The translations under genes and the position numbers were made by a program. This document shows, piece by piece, positions 17,186 through 25,338 of a DNA stretch of 62,141 bases (the first letter of the stretch is position 1; every line of letters starts with the position of its first letter). Origin of the DNA: an uncultured Acidobacteriaceae bacterium (GTDB lineage: Bacteria; Acidobacteriota; Terriglobia; Terriglobales; Acidobacteriaceae); the NCBI GenBank assembly GCA_937879855.1, contig CALFMO010000051.1:1-62141 (forward strand), in the 5' to 3' direction. The notes beneath the pieces were generated by a model. The model saw only the letters and a list, made by a program, of their open reading frames with translations. It had not been told where the DNA came from and ran no database searches.

Positions 17186-17440
17186 ATGACAACGAAAACG
17201 ATTCCGGAATACCTTGAGGACGAGCGCCAAAAAGATAGAGACGCTCAGTTGCGTACGGAAGAAGAGGCCGCTCGTATCCAGCCTCTGAATCATGGCCACC
17301 ATCGCACTTCGAAACAGCCCAAGCTGGAATTGCTATCTTCGGCTAAAGCGGCACCCAAAGCGAAAAAAACTGCGGCAGCATCTCGGAAAAAGCCACGCAC
17401 CGGGCGAAAGACGGCGACGAAAACCCGCAAGGCGGCGTGA
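17186..17440 (+). CDS. Small protein with Lys/Ala-rich histone-like tail, 84 aa
   Basis: Residues 1-35 are acidic and helical (PEYLEDERQKDRDAQL). Residues 50-84 are rich in Lys, Ala, Arg and Thr, like histone-H1-type tails, suggesting nucleic-acid binding. No family is recognised. The ribosome-binding site is weak (GAAGGAG is far upstream). An exact palindrome lies 34 nt before the ATG. Confidence 0.5.
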   Translation: MTTKTIPEYLEDERQKDRDAQLRTEEEAARIQPLNHGHHRTSKQPKLELLSSAKAAPKAKKTAAASRKKPRTGRKTATKTRKAA

Positions 17441-17640
17441 CCCAATAAGAAAATCTTGGTCCAACAGTTCGTGAGAGTTCCTTGCAACGCCACAGGGGTC
17501 GCCGGGCTATTGAGTGTCAATCAGTTCTTTGAACAAGACTTGGCACAGTAGAGGTCTGTTGAGCCCGGTCCGAGATTCGAAAAACCGCGAGAGCTGATTC
17601 CGCATCGACGTTAGAACGCTAAAACTCTAGGAGTGCATCC

Positions 17641-18021
17641 ATGCTCAACATAAGCAAGGCATTCAGCAGTTTTTCGGTTAACGATATTCAGAGGGCCAGG
17701 GAATTTTATGGCAAGACGCTGGGCCTCGAACTTTCCAGCGGTCCGGAAGGCACCCTGGTTGTGCCCCTTTCCGGCGGCTCCAAAGCTCTGATGTATCTTA
17801 AACCCAATCACCAGCCTGCCACTTTCACTGTCCTGAATTTTCCCGTGGACAGCGTAGAAAAAGCTGTGGATGAACTGAGCGAACGAGGCGTGCGATTTGA
17901 AGTCTATAACGAACCCAACTTGAAGACGGACGCGCGCGGGATTTCCCGCGGGAATGGGCCGACGATCGCGTGGTTCAAGGATCCAGCGGGGAATATCTTG
18001 TCGGTGCTGGAAGCGGCCTAG
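17641..18021 (+). CDS. VOC (glyoxalase/bleomycin-resistance) superfamily protein
   Basis: This 126-aa protein has the two beta-alpha-beta-beta-beta modules of the VOC fold: FSVNDIQRAREFYGKTLGLEL in the first half, and VEKAVDELSERGVRFEV with WFKDPAGNILSVLE in the second. The final Glu is a usual metal ligand. The substrate cannot be deduced; small-molecule detoxification is typical. The ATG at 17641 follows CTAGGAGTGCATCC. Confidence 0.88.
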   Translation: MLNISKAFSSFSVNDIQRAREFYGKTLGLELSSGPEGTLVVPLSGGSKALMYLKPNHQPATFTVLNFPVDSVEKAVDELSERGVRFEVYNEPNLKTDARGISRGNGPTIAWFKDPAGNILSVLEAA

Positions 18022-18248
18022 CGGAAGGCATAGCTCTCAGCTGTTGTCGATCCGTACAGCGTTGCGGACGTTAAGTCGACGATAGCAGATGATGTTCCGT
18101 ATTCATTTTGTACCAATCGATGCCCACCGAAACCGTTTGATATCAATCCGTCACGTTTCGTTGTGCCCGTCACGGCACGGCCAGATGGTACGGCATGGAA
18201 CAAAAGGGCATCGGAGGGAAGGGAAGGAATCAGACGATCGTATTATGC

Positions 18249-18322
18249 GGGGGCGTAGTTCAGTCTGGTTCGAACGCCTGTCACGCATGAGGTCGCTGGT
18301 TCGACTCCCATCGCTCCCGCCA
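18249..18322 (+). tRNA. Degenerate tRNA-Asp (GTC), probable pseudo-tRNA
   Basis: The acceptor strands GGGGGCG and CGCTCCC pair (one G-T), followed by GCCA. TA, D-arm GTTC/GAAC and TTCGACT T-loop are present. Against a normal tRNA-Asp the anticodon arm lacks 4 nt: CCTG occurs once instead of as CCTGCCTG before TCACGCA, so the five-pair stem around CTGTCAC cannot form. The T-stem GCTGG/CCCAT also has two mismatches. It is clearly tRNA-Asp-derived and probably not functional. Confidence 0.65.
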
Positions 18323-18385
18323 CAATATTCGGGTTCCGTCATATGATTCGCTCGGAAAAACGTACGACGAAGACCGTGCACGACA

Positions 18386-18583
18386 TCATGAGAGCCGGAT
18401 GTTCTTGAGCGAGGCGCGAGCGGCTCCGCCACCGACATTCGGATTGATGATCAATTCAACTACGGGTAACGCCTGAAGCTGTACTCGATATTCTTCGACC
18501 TCACGTTCCGACTCGGGTGGGCTGAAATTCCACTGCTGTCGCACAATTTCTTTGACCCGAGCTAACGAAGCCCGTTGAGTCAT
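18386..18583 (-). CDS. Small hypothetical protein, 65 aa, coupled to upstream gene
   Basis: The ATG at 18583 overlaps the TGA of the upstream gene (ATGA). The protein is amphipathic, with a helical N-terminal part (RVKEIVRQQWNF) and a central VEEYRVQLQALPVVELI strand pattern. No family is recognised. Coupling to the frameshifted gene suggests the pair was once a working unit. Confidence 0.5.
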   Translation of the reverse strand: MTQRASLARVKEIVRQQWNFSPPESEREVEEYRVQLQALPVVELIINPNVGGGAARASLKNIRLS

Positions 18584-18842
18584 TTTCCAGATTGGGTGGT
18601 GTCACCTTCAGGGACCGGCCGATGCTGCCACTGAGCGGCTTCTCTCAGCAGAACCTTCATACCGTTGAGGGCGTCGGCGATGGCTTGCCTTTCTTCTGGT
18701 GTTCCGCCATGATCTTCGGAAAGCACGCGCTGCCGTTTGTGTATTTCGGACTCGGCGACCTGAACGCGTCCTGAATCCTCGTCCAATCGGTCTCAAGCAG
18801 AGCCGCCCTGTAAGATTCGTGCCAGCTGTATGTCATAGTCAT
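18580..18842 (-). pseudogene. Small helical protein gene with a one-base frameshift
   Basis: The first part, from the ATG at 18842 (site GAGG), reads MTMTYSWHESYRAALLETDW then TRIQD. In another frame the protein continues RVQVAESEIHKRQRV and EERQAIADALNGMKVLLREA. The frames join near 18772 if one base is restored (CAGGA-n-CGCGTTCAG). The SWHESYRAAL...VQxAExxIxxR architecture matches a small helical protein I have seen in acidobacteria-like genomes, unnamed. This could be a true frameshift or a sequencing error. It lies divergent from 19070, with an exact palindrome at 18924-18939 between them. Confidence 0.6.
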
Positions 18843-18923
18843 GCGAACCTCGCGAATCCCCTCTTCGTCCGGACAGCCCTAGAGGTATGTGGGAAATGAT
18901 GCCATTTCCAAAAAACTGAAAAC

Positions 18924-18939
18924 TGGTCAATTTTGAACA
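18924..18939. promoter_or_regulatory. Exact TGnnCA-N4-TGnnCA palindrome
   Basis: TGGTCA-ATTT-TGAACA lies between divergent small genes, 82 nt from the start at 18842 (minus) and 130 nt from 19070 (plus). Confidence 0.5.
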
Positions 18940-19069
18940 CAGACGAATAAAGACGAAATTGTAAAATCCCTGATCAGGTCATCCATTTTCACCGGGCAAG
19001 AATCGAAAGCAGTCGACTACCGGATTCACAGGGTAGCCAAATCGTCTGTCGCGTGGGAAACTGGAAAGT

Positions 19070-19324
19070 ATGAAAAAGCCAGAACTGACCGCCGTGGGTT
19101 GGCTTGGGCCAAGGGACGAAATGGATCGCGCCAGCCATCGTTTCGGAAAGTGCTCTGAGTGCCGTGAAGTCGTCTGTGTCGAAAAGGTTGTGACTGATGG
19201 ACCGAGCACGCAGGGACAGACCACTGAAATGCTCAATGAAGCGTTTCGCACACACGTTAAGCTGAAGCACTCCGAGGACTTCAACCTAGCGGCTGTCCCT
19301 GCCACAGAACGGCATGACGCTTAG
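19070..19324 (+). CDS. Small protein with zinc-finger-like CxxC...HxxxxH motif, 84 aa
   Basis: KCSECREVVCVEK provides a CxxC pair, and EAFRTHVKLKHSED provides a later HxxxxH, a C2H2-like arrangement that could bind zinc. The first residues (KKPELTAVGWLGP) look soluble. The family is unknown to me. There is no strong ribosome-binding site, but composition is coding-like and opposite-strand frames lack motifs. Confidence 0.5.
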   Translation: MKKPELTAVGWLGPRDEMDRASHRFGKCSECREVVCVEKVVTDGPSTQGQTTEMLNEAFRTHVKLKHSEDFNLAAVPATERHDA

Positions 19325-19424
19325 CCGATGCGCCCTCGTCCGAGTTTGGGACTTCCGAACCGCCTCCTACCGATGACTGCTGCAAATGTGAAACTTTCAA
19401 GAAACCGGGGGAAGTGAGCAATCT

Positions 19425-19440
19425 TGAACAGTAATGCCAT
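19425..19440. promoter_or_regulatory. Exact TGnnCA-N4-TGnnCA palindrome
   Basis: TGAGCA-ATCT-TGAACA lies 211 nt upstream of the secreted protein gene at 19652. The remaining sequence of 19325-19651 holds no supported gene. Confidence 0.5.
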
Positions 19441-19651
19441 CATGGGAGTCGTAATCTTCAGGCTGCGCTAACGGGACGTCCCCTTGCGAAAGGCGGACGA
19501 CCTTCCAGGGCAGGCATGGGTTAGTGTTCGGCCAACTTGGCGACGTTCGACCCTCACGTCCGCCCTTTTTTGACGTTCAGGTTCAACCAGCCCCTTCGTT
19601 CATTTGGCTCTCGTGCGAACTCAGAAGTCCGCCTCTGGCCAAAGGAGAGAA

Positions 19652-20068
19652 ATGAAAAGACTAATTTTTGCTACGCTGGCATTCACTTGTTTGACGACCT
19701 TGGTCTGCTTAGCTCAGGAAGCCGCGACACCGGACAATACAAAAGAAGCCACCGCACAGGAAAACCAAAAGCCTGCGACCACCAGCAAGACCGTGACCGG
19801 CTGTTTGCAGAAGGGCCATGAACCTGGCGAGTTGTCGATTACGGGCGAAGACGGAAAGACCTGGGACGTGACCAGTAAGAACGTTAAGCTCGATGAGCAT
19901 GTGGGCCATCAGGTGACGCTAACCGGTTCCGCTCATCGCGAATCGAACGCGCAAGAGAAATCAGAGGAAAAGAAAGAAGGCCAGGTTGAGAACGCGGCGG
20001 CCAAAGAAGAATATGGCGACCTGCGCGTAACCGGTCTGAAGATGGTCAGTGAGACTTGCAGTAAATGA
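19652..20068 (+). CDS. Secreted OB-like small protein (DUF5818-type)
   Basis: The ATG at 19652 has AAAGGAGAGAA upstream. A signal peptide (about residues 1-21, cleavage after LAQ) leads to a Thr/Gln-rich linker and a beta-rich domain: TVTGCLQKG, KTWDVTSKNVKLDEHVGHQV, VTGLKMVSETC. The strand order and the HVGHQVTLTG motif resemble secreted OB-fold-like proteins common in acidobacteria. The protein at 49178-49510 is a shorter relative (HEGHHVQV). Two Cys could form a disulfide. Probably periplasmic, ligand unknown. Confidence 0.75.
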   Translation: MKRLIFATLAFTCLTTLVCLAQEAATPDNTKEATAQENQKPATTSKTVTGCLQKGHEPGELSITGEDGKTWDVTSKNVKLDEHVGHQVTLTGSAHRESNAQEKSEEKKEGQVENAAAKEEYGDLRVTGLKMVSETCSK

Positions 20069-20094
20069 CGGAGTTCGATCAGTTTCTTCCCCGG

Positions 20095-20124
20095 GGCCAG
20101 CAATTTCGATGCTGGCCTTTTGTT
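20095..20124 (+). terminator. Rho-independent terminator
   Basis: GGCCAGCA, a 7-nt loop and TGCTGGCC form a perfect 8-bp stem, followed by TTTTGTTT. It terminates the 19652-20068 gene. Confidence 0.85.
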
Positions 20125-20287
20125 TGAGACAACGAGCGGGGCTGGGTTCGAGTACATCTAGTAGAAAAATCCTTCGCACGGGTGCTCGGTGCGCGGGCAT
20201 CGAGGAGTTTGACTCAACGACAGTCACGCCGGCATATGCGGTGGTTGGCGAGCACGATGTTCTGAAGGCGAACGCTGGAGGAATAGT

Positions 20288-20557
20288 ATGTTTCACTTAG
20301 TATGGTATGTTCTGATTGGGCTAATCTCGGGGGTCATCGCGAAATCGGTGATGCATGTGCATATGACGATCTTCTGGACGATCGTGCTCGGCATCATTGG
20401 ATCGATCCTGGGCGGCGCCGTGACCCACATGTTCTCTCGCCCGGCAAACGAACGATATCATCCAGCCGGGCTCATTTTTTCCTCGCTGGGCGCGATGCTG
20501 ATTCTCTTTATTTGCTACAAGCTGAAGATTCATTTCCCCCAGGTAAACCCGTTCTAG
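20288..20557 (+). CDS. GlsB/YeaQ/YmgE-like stress membrane protein
   Basis: This 89-aa protein has three hydrophobic spans with the family glycine pattern: VWYVLIGLISGVIAKSVM, then IVLGIIGSILGGAVTHM, and SSLGAMLILFICYKL. The transglycosylase-associated protein family is induced by envelope and acid stress in several bacteria. The ATG at 20288 follows TGGAGGAATAGT. Confidence 0.85.
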   Translation: MFHLVWYVLIGLISGVIAKSVMHVHMTIFWTIVLGIIGSILGGAVTHMFSRPANERYHPAGLIFSSLGAMLILFICYKLKIHFPQVNPF

Positions 20558-20717
20558 CTCATCGACGACTGGCCTCGTATCCCGACAGGACGCTTCACGA
20601 CTCGCCCTCTTGGAGTGCTACACTGTAGAAGTCCTTTTACACATCCCTCCGCCGTGGCCCGTTCTGGGCGTCGGTCTCTTGTGCAATCTGATAAATTCCG
20701 CATCGGAGACCACCCAC

Positions 20718-20975
20718 ATGCTTCTCAACAGTACGCAGGGCATCGCCAGCTCGCAACATGAAGAAGAGTCTTCCGTGTTGCGACGGAAGATCGAAGATGA
20801 GTCTTCGTTGTTGCGACGCAAAATCGAGGAACTGAATACGAATACTGTCCTTTTGATCGCCGAAGCTGGGAAATTGATCCAAGGATCGAAACAGCTATCG
20901 GATCGGCTCAGGTCCTTCGATGACCCCACCACGAGGCGCAATGTGGCTCCTATCACAAAATCGGGAAATAGGTAG
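20718..20975 (+). CDS. Hypothetical helical protein with a 33-bp tandem repeat
   Basis: The frame is open from 20610; the ATG at 20718 is the likely start because upstream sequence is proline-rich and unlike a leader. Positions 20767-20799 and 20800-20832 are imperfect copies of 33 bp and give ESSVLRRKIED then ESSLLRRKIEE, a heptad-like coiled-coil repeat. The rest is helical. No family is recognised and the ribosome-binding site is weak. Confidence 0.45.
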   Translation: MLLNSTQGIASSQHEEESSVLRRKIEDESSLLRRKIEELNTNTVLLIAEAGKLIQGSKQLSDRLRSFDDPTTRRNVAPITKSGNR

Positions 20976-21030
20976 TGGGCTGTTTTAAATTTCTGCGCCG
21001 CCTTCTTCCTCAGTCGAAAGGATCAATAAA

Positions 21031-21046
21031 GGATCAATATTGATCA
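21031..21046. promoter_or_regulatory. TGnnCA-N4-TGnnCA palindrome, one mismatch
   Basis: GGATCA-ATAT-TGATCA contains the perfect palindrome GATCAATATTGATC and lies 55 nt upstream of the small zinc-motif gene at 21102. Confidence 0.45.
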
Positions 21047-21101
21047 GCATCGCCTCTGCTTTGGAGGTTAAGCTACTTGCGACCGTCCAAAGGAGGCATT
21101 T

Positions 21102-21272
21102 ATGGGTGGTCATCCTTTCCCGCCAATATCATGCGAAATTTGCAGCGAGCAAGTTGATCTAAGCGTCGATCTGTCTGCCGATGAAAATGGAAAAGCCGTC
21201 CACGAGCATTGCTACATCAAACGGGTCACGACCCTCCACAGCCTTCCCACCGTCGCTACGATGACCGATTAA
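21102..21272 (+). CDS. Small CxxC...AVHxHC zinc-motif protein, 56 aa
   Basis: The ATG at 21102 has a very strong AAAGGAGGCATTT site. The motif is PISCEICSEQV, then DENGKAVHEHCYIKRV, that is, CxxC plus HxxC as in a half-LIM or treble-clef finger. The same motif (CCICNDPV...YGQAVHEECYVLKV) begins the larger protein at 40698-41444. It probably binds zinc; partner or nucleic-acid target is unknown. A palindrome lies 55 nt upstream. Confidence 0.7.
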   Translation: MGGHPFPPISCEICSEQVDLSVDLSADENGKAVHEHCYIKRVTTLHSLPTVATMTD

Positions 21273-21504
21273 ATTCAAGAGCAGGCCGCTACCTCACCGG
21301 AACAGCGCGACCGGATTACAAACCTCGTCCCGTGCATGCTTCCCAGTAGTGAACCTCTGTCTGGATAGCAGCGGAACGAGAGATCCTGCCTCGGGCTACG
21401 AGTGCTGCAGTGGCACGAGTCGTTCACCTAACGCGGACGCAGGTGAAGCCGTCGCCAGGAGACCATACCGGGATCTGCCGGCGTCGGGACTCGTAATACG
21501 TTTT
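21273..21504. other. Intergenic sequence between convergent small genes
   Basis: I see no gene, tRNA or strong hairpin-plus-T-run here. Confidence 0.4.
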
Positions 21505-21654
21505 TCACCCCGCAGTTCGTCGTCCGCTGAGCAGGTTAATGACAAGAACCACCAAACCTACAACCAGGAGTAAGTGGATCAAGCCTCCGCCGACATGCAG
21601 ACTGAAACCCAGAAGCCACAAAATCAGAAGAACCACAAAAACCGTCCAAAGCAT
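21505..21654 (-). CDS. Lmo0937-like small membrane protein, 49 aa, copy 2
   Basis: This is the inverted twin of 16864-17013, with MLWTVFVVLLILWLLGF, SLHVGGGL and a second membrane span ending NLLSGRR. The ATG at 21654 follows GGGAGGTTGAT. It is nearly identical in protein, with differences mostly conservative, which supports both being real genes. Confidence 0.82.
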   Translation of the reverse strand: MLWTVFVVLLILWLLGFSLHVGGGLIHLLLVVGLVVLVINLLSGRRTAG

Positions 21655-21797
21655 ATCAACCTCCCACACGCGAGCCGTCACGTCCGCGTGAGACCTGTTT
21701 CGCGTGGACGGATAAGAATGAGTGATGAACTGCGCTACCCCTCGAACACGCAGCCGTCGGCTGGATGACGAACAACGACAGATCGAGTACCGAACCC

Positions 21798-22535
21798 TTA
21801 CTCTTTGTCCTTATCTTTCTCTTTGGCTTCAGCCTTAGCTTCAGTTTTCCCCTCGGCTACGGCTTGGGCTTTTGCTCCGCGAATTTCCGCAAGGAACGGC
21901 CGGGCTGCAGCTGGAGCTGGCACTTTGCCCAATAGCAAAGCCCGAGTTGTGACCTTGCGTCCATACATCGCGTGCCGGGAATCGCTGTCTTGGCGGATCG
22001 ATGCACCTTCCAACGTGAGCCCAGCGAATGCACCCTTCGCACGTGAGTAGGTCAGGATCTCTGTGTCCATTTTCCAATCCGTGCCGGCCTCGGCATGCCG
22101 TCCAACTGGACCCGCTGCCGCGGAAGCGTCCCCTCCAACTTGGAAATTACTGGAGAGCAACCGTTGCATCCCCTTTTCATTCTGAATGATCATTACCACG
22201 TCGACAGCTTCCACACCGATCTGCAGGCCCCAGCTTCCGCCCGAAATCGTGATGAAGGCCGGGGCACTCCAGCCATTCGCCGTACGGCAGGTGGCTACAC
22301 CTTTGCCTCCTTTACCCCCGAAGATAAAGCCGCCTTTAACCATATGCGGGATAACGGCCACGCACTTTGCGTGCTCTAACACTTCCTCCGGGATTCCCTT
22401 GTCGGGCATTCCCATAATTTCGTGCAACACTTGGGTAGCATTGTCCAATCGGTCGGTGGCATCTTCCCGCGCCGACCCCGCCCAGCCCAACGTACCGAGA
22501 CTCAACATCGCAAGCAACAACATTAGTTTTTTCAT
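21798..22535 (-). CDS. SYLF-domain (Ysc84-like) lipid-binding protein
   Basis: The ATG at 22535 is preceded by GAGGC and gives a clean signal peptide (LMLLLAMLSLGTLGWA). The following about 170 residues match the SYLF/Ysc84 domain: IPEEVLEHAKCVAVIPHM, GGFIFGGKGGKG, SGGSWGLQIGVEAVDVV. SYLF proteins bind phosphoinositide-like lipids in eukaryotes; bacterial members are exported with unclear function. The C-terminus is a low-complexity Lys/Glu/Ala tail. A perfect inverted repeat of the Crp-like type lies 136 nt upstream. Confidence 0.88.
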   Translation of the reverse strand: MKKLMLLLAMLSLGTLGWAGSAREDATDRLDNATQVLHEIMGMPDKGIPEEVLEHAKCVAVIPHMVKGGFIFGGKGGKGVATCRTANGWSAPAFITISGGSWGLQIGVEAVDVVMIIQNEKGMQRLLSSNFQVGGDASAAAGPVGRHAEAGTDWKMDTEILTYSRAKGAFAGLTLEGASIRQDSDSRHAMYGRKVTTRALLLGKVPAPAAARPFLAEIRGAKAQAVAEGKTEAKAEAKEKDKDKE

Positions 22536-22671
22536 GGGGAAAAGCCTCATTTCAATGACCACTGTGCCGCATTTCTGGTTTCGTGCTGTGTGTACACTTG
22601 CGCTCAAATCCGAGTGGACATGCAGGCTCAGCAGGCTATCTCGACCTTAGCAAATCAGGGTTCATGAGGTC

Positions 22672-22687
22672 TGAGCAATAATGCTCA
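22672..22687. promoter_or_regulatory. Exact TGnnCA-N4-TGnnCA palindrome, full inverted repeat
   Basis: TGAGCA-ATAA-TGCTCA is a perfect 6+6 inverted repeat upstream of the SYLF gene (start 22535). Confidence 0.55.
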
Positions 22688-22789
22688 AGCCGGTCAGGCG
22701 GAATTGGCGGCAGATTATCGTGAGAAATGTTTATCCTGTCCTGCTCTGCACGAGTTCCAGTGGGAACTCGCGTGGAACTCACATTTCAC

Positions 22790-23443
22790 TTACTCCTGGA
22801 GGGCGAAGGTGAACAGTCCCCGATGCACCCGCAACCCGCCTTTGTAGTGAATGTATCCCCTTTTCCTAAATCCGTTCATGAAGAAGCTCACTCGCGAGCG
22901 CGTCGTACCGACCATCTCCGCGAGAGTCTGCTGAGTCACCTTCAGCACCACCGACTTCGAGTCGGATTGACTTCCAGAACGGGCTAGCAGCAAGAGAATC
23001 CGCGCGAGTCGCTTTTCGCTGGAATGCAGGATCTGATCCACAAAGTTTTCCTCGATTCGGACAATGCGAGAGAGGAGATAAGAGATAACCAGCTTTGCAA
23101 AGGCAGGCTCTTGCTGCATTATTCGCACTATCGTTTTTCTCTTGACTCGGGCAATAGTGGACTGGTGAATTGCCGTGGCGGTGGACATCCTCAGAGATCG
23201 CCTCACGAGACAGCGCTCACCAAAAAAGTCGCCTTGCCGGAGGATCGCGAGAACTGCCCTTTTGCCACGCCTGGATGTAACCGTGACTTTCACATTGCCA
23301 TCCTGGATGTAGAACATCGCGTCAGCCGCATCGCCTTGCCTAAAGACGATCTCTTGATTGCAGTACTCCCGAGATGTTTTGTCCTTGCCGATCTTCTTCA
23401 GAAGGTCCTTCGCGGCGAAGTTGAGAGTATCTTTGCTGACCAT
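22790..23443 (-). CDS. Crp/Fnr-family transcription regulator, diverged paralog B
   Basis: The 217-aa protein has the same plan as paralog A: a barrel with GDFFGERCLVRR, a dimer helix with HSSEKRLARILLLLARSG, and a winged helix with GTTRSRVSFFMNGFRKRGYI. The recognition helix is the same up to MNGF versus MNRF. The phosphate-loop GGLAG of paralog A is replaced by RCLVR, so ligand response probably differs. A clear ATG at 23443 fits the family. The next gene upstream on this strand (peptidoglycan-binding, 23477) ends 33 nt before the start. Confidence 0.9.
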   Translation of the reverse strand: MVSKDTLNFAAKDLLKKIGKDKTSREYCNQEIVFRQGDAADAMFYIQDGNVKVTVTSRRGKRAVLAILRQGDFFGERCLVRRSLRMSTATAIHQSTIARVKRKTIVRIMQQEPAFAKLVISYLLSRIVRIEENFVDQILHSSEKRLARILLLLARSGSQSDSKSVVLKVTQQTLAEMVGTTRSRVSFFMNGFRKRGYIHYKGGLRVHRGLFTFALQE

Positions 23444-23476
23444 AAATATCCTTAGAAGCTATAAGTAAAGAACGGA

Positions 23477-24013
23477 CTACTGATCGTGGTTTCCGTTCTC
23501 AGCCTGTTGTTTGTCGCCGACTCCGCGTTTGTCTTCGGGAGCGGTAGACCTTGAGACTTCCTTACGCCAAATCCTGTTTGCTTTGCGCGCAGCCTTCCTG
23601 ATGCATGCTGAAGGTTTATCTCTCTTCATCGCGCCGGCAGTCTCGTCGCGGACGGGCCCAAGTTCGTGCCCCGCATTCTTCGAATCGCCCCAGTTCGATT
23701 CAGGTGTGATCCCTAGTCCGTGTGCAGTCGGGGGATCCACCTGTCCAGTGATTGGCAAATTCTGAGCCTTTTGATACGCACGAACACTGGCCTGAGTCCG
23801 TAGACCGAACACGCCATCGACTTTGCCTCGATAGTGACCTCTAATGCGCAGACTTTCCTGCATCTTCTCGACATCGGTCCGATCCGCGAGCGCTGACCCT
23901 TCTTCGCTGAGGACAGGCACCGAACCAAGCGATGTGGGGCGTGGCGCCGAGATCCCTGTTGTCAGCAATATCAAGACAATCCCAGCCCATGCGGCTTTGC
24001 TGGTCAAGAACAT
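23477..24013 (-). CDS. Secreted protein with peptidoglycan-binding domain
   Basis: A signal peptide (residues 1-22) is followed by a PG_binding_1 three-helix domain at about residues 45-100: VEKMQESLRIRGHYRGKVDGV, FGLRTQASVRAYQKAQNL, GQVDPPTAHGLG. The C-terminal about 75 residues are basic and polar and probably disordered. It probably binds cell-wall peptidoglycan in the periplasm without catalytic activity. It lies 33 nt upstream of the Crp paralog B gene on the same strand and may be co-transcribed with it. Confidence 0.85.
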   Translation of the reverse strand: MFLTSKAAWAGIVLILLTTGISAPRPTSLGSVPVLSEEGSALADRTDVEKMQESLRIRGHYRGKVDGVFGLRTQASVRAYQKAQNLPITGQVDPPTAHGLGITPESNWGDSKNAGHELGPVRDETAGAMKRDKPSACIRKAARKANRIWRKEVSRSTAPEDKRGVGDKQQAENGNHDQ

Positions 24014-24280
24014 TCGTTCTCCTGATTAGCGCACCGGCAGTACAACGTAAAACTCGGGCGCCGAGTGTTCCTGTGCCTCCCGGGACTCACGACTTGCGCC
24101 GGGAGCCCCTCACGAAGTCCCTTTGGAGTGCCGACTCTGCCTGAGAAGATGACCGGAACAGCGCAGAGCCCGTTGACCCCGCCCGGGCCGCTGCAAGAGA
24201 GAAGGCCTGCCACCGAGTTTGACGGGTAAAAACTGCTCTCTTGAAGCATCAATAGGTTCGCTCATTTACGAGCGAAATAC

Positions 24281-24306
24281 TGTGCACAATGGCTCACGTT
24301 GTGAGC
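24281..24306. promoter_or_regulatory. TGnnCA-type palindrome with one mismatch plus adjacent GCTCAC-GTT-GTGAGC inverted repeat
   Basis: TGTGCA-CAAT-GGCTCA (24281-24296) differs from the consensus at one base. It overlaps a second perfect inverted repeat, GCTCAC-GTT-GTGAGC (24292-24306). Both lie about 140-165 nt upstream of the Crp gene at 24446, compatible with autoregulation. Confidence 0.4.
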
Positions 24307-24445
24307 TTATCGGGCTCAATCTCCCCTCGATCCGGGGTTTCGGTGATGTGGAAACCATCCAGCGCATGACGGCCTTTTCGGATATTTACGTTGTCCAGGA
24401 AAGTGATAGAATCACCTTGTTGTTTTCGGCAAGAAGGAGGTGCCA

Positions 24446-25207
24446 ATGTCTCCTGCTCGCCAAGCCAACCGCTCTCCACGCAGAAGGAAGTTCGCCCGCC
24501 AAGCCCCAGCCAACCCGATTCTCCAAACCAAACGTAATGCATCGAATCGAAGTTTAACCGCCAAGAAGAGCCGCGATTTCGATCCTCATGCTTTTCTCGG
24601 AACGATCGGGGCGGGCAGGGAATTTGTCCTCTTCCCGAAGAAGCAACGAATTTTTGCGCAGGGGGATACGGCGGACGCGGTGTTCTATCTCCAGACGGGC
24701 AAGGTAAAACTCACCGTGGTGTCGAAGACCGGAAAGGAAGCAACGATCGGCATATTAGGCGCAAGAGATTTTTTCGGCGAAGCGTGTCTCGCTGGCCAGC
24801 CTCAACGCATGTTGACTGCAACCGCAATGACGGATTGCGCTGTTCTGCGAATCGATAAGACAGCGATGATGGAAGCGCTTCATCGGGAACACGAATTTTC
24901 GGACCTGTTCGTGGCCTATTTGCTGGCGCGAAATATCCGTTACGAAGAAGATCTGGTTGATCAGCTCTTCAATTCGAGCGAAAAGAGGCTAGCCAGGATC
25001 CTTTTGCTGCTCGCGCGCTTTGGCAAAGAGGGGGTGCCTGAGACGGTAGTTCCCAAGATCAGCCAGGAGACGCTGGCGGAAATGATCGGCACAACCCGCT
25101 CGCGGGTCAGCTTCTTCATGAACCGGTTCAGGAAATTGGGCTTTATTTCCTACAACGGTGGACTGCAAGTTCATAGTTCTCTGGTCAATGTCGTCCTCCA
25201 CGACTAG
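24446..25207 (+). CDS. Crp/Fnr-family transcription regulator, core paralog C
   Basis: The ATG at 24446 follows AAGGAGGTGCCA. A basic N-terminal tail of about 40 residues (rich in Arg and Pro) precedes the family domain, which begins near KKSRDFDPHAFLGTIG. The barrel has GDTADAVFYLQTGKVKL and the DNA-binding part has ETLAEMIGTTRSRVSFF then MNRFRKLGFISYN. The 3' end and downstream sequence are duplicated, truncated, at 34640-36265. No Fnr cysteines are present. Confidence 0.92.
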   Translation: MSPARQANRSPRRRKFARQAPANPILQTKRNASNRSLTAKKSRDFDPHAFLGTIGAGREFVLFPKKQRIFAQGDTADAVFYLQTGKVKLTVVSKTGKEATIGILGARDFFGEACLAGQPQRMLTATAMTDCAVLRIDKTAMMEALHREHEFSDLFVAYLLARNIRYEEDLVDQLFNSSEKRLARILLLLARFGKEGVPETVVPKISQETLAEMIGTTRSRVSFFMNRFRKLGFISYNGGLQVHSSLVNVVLHD

Positions 25208-25338
25208 CTAGAGGTCTGAACGTCGCAATGCGAGGCCCGCACAAATGAAGTTCAGCCGGTGCGGTGACAGCCTTGTCCAAATGCGGACCTGGTTGCAATT
25301 GGGTTTATTTGGGCAAGTAGGGCCATCCAAAAAAAATC

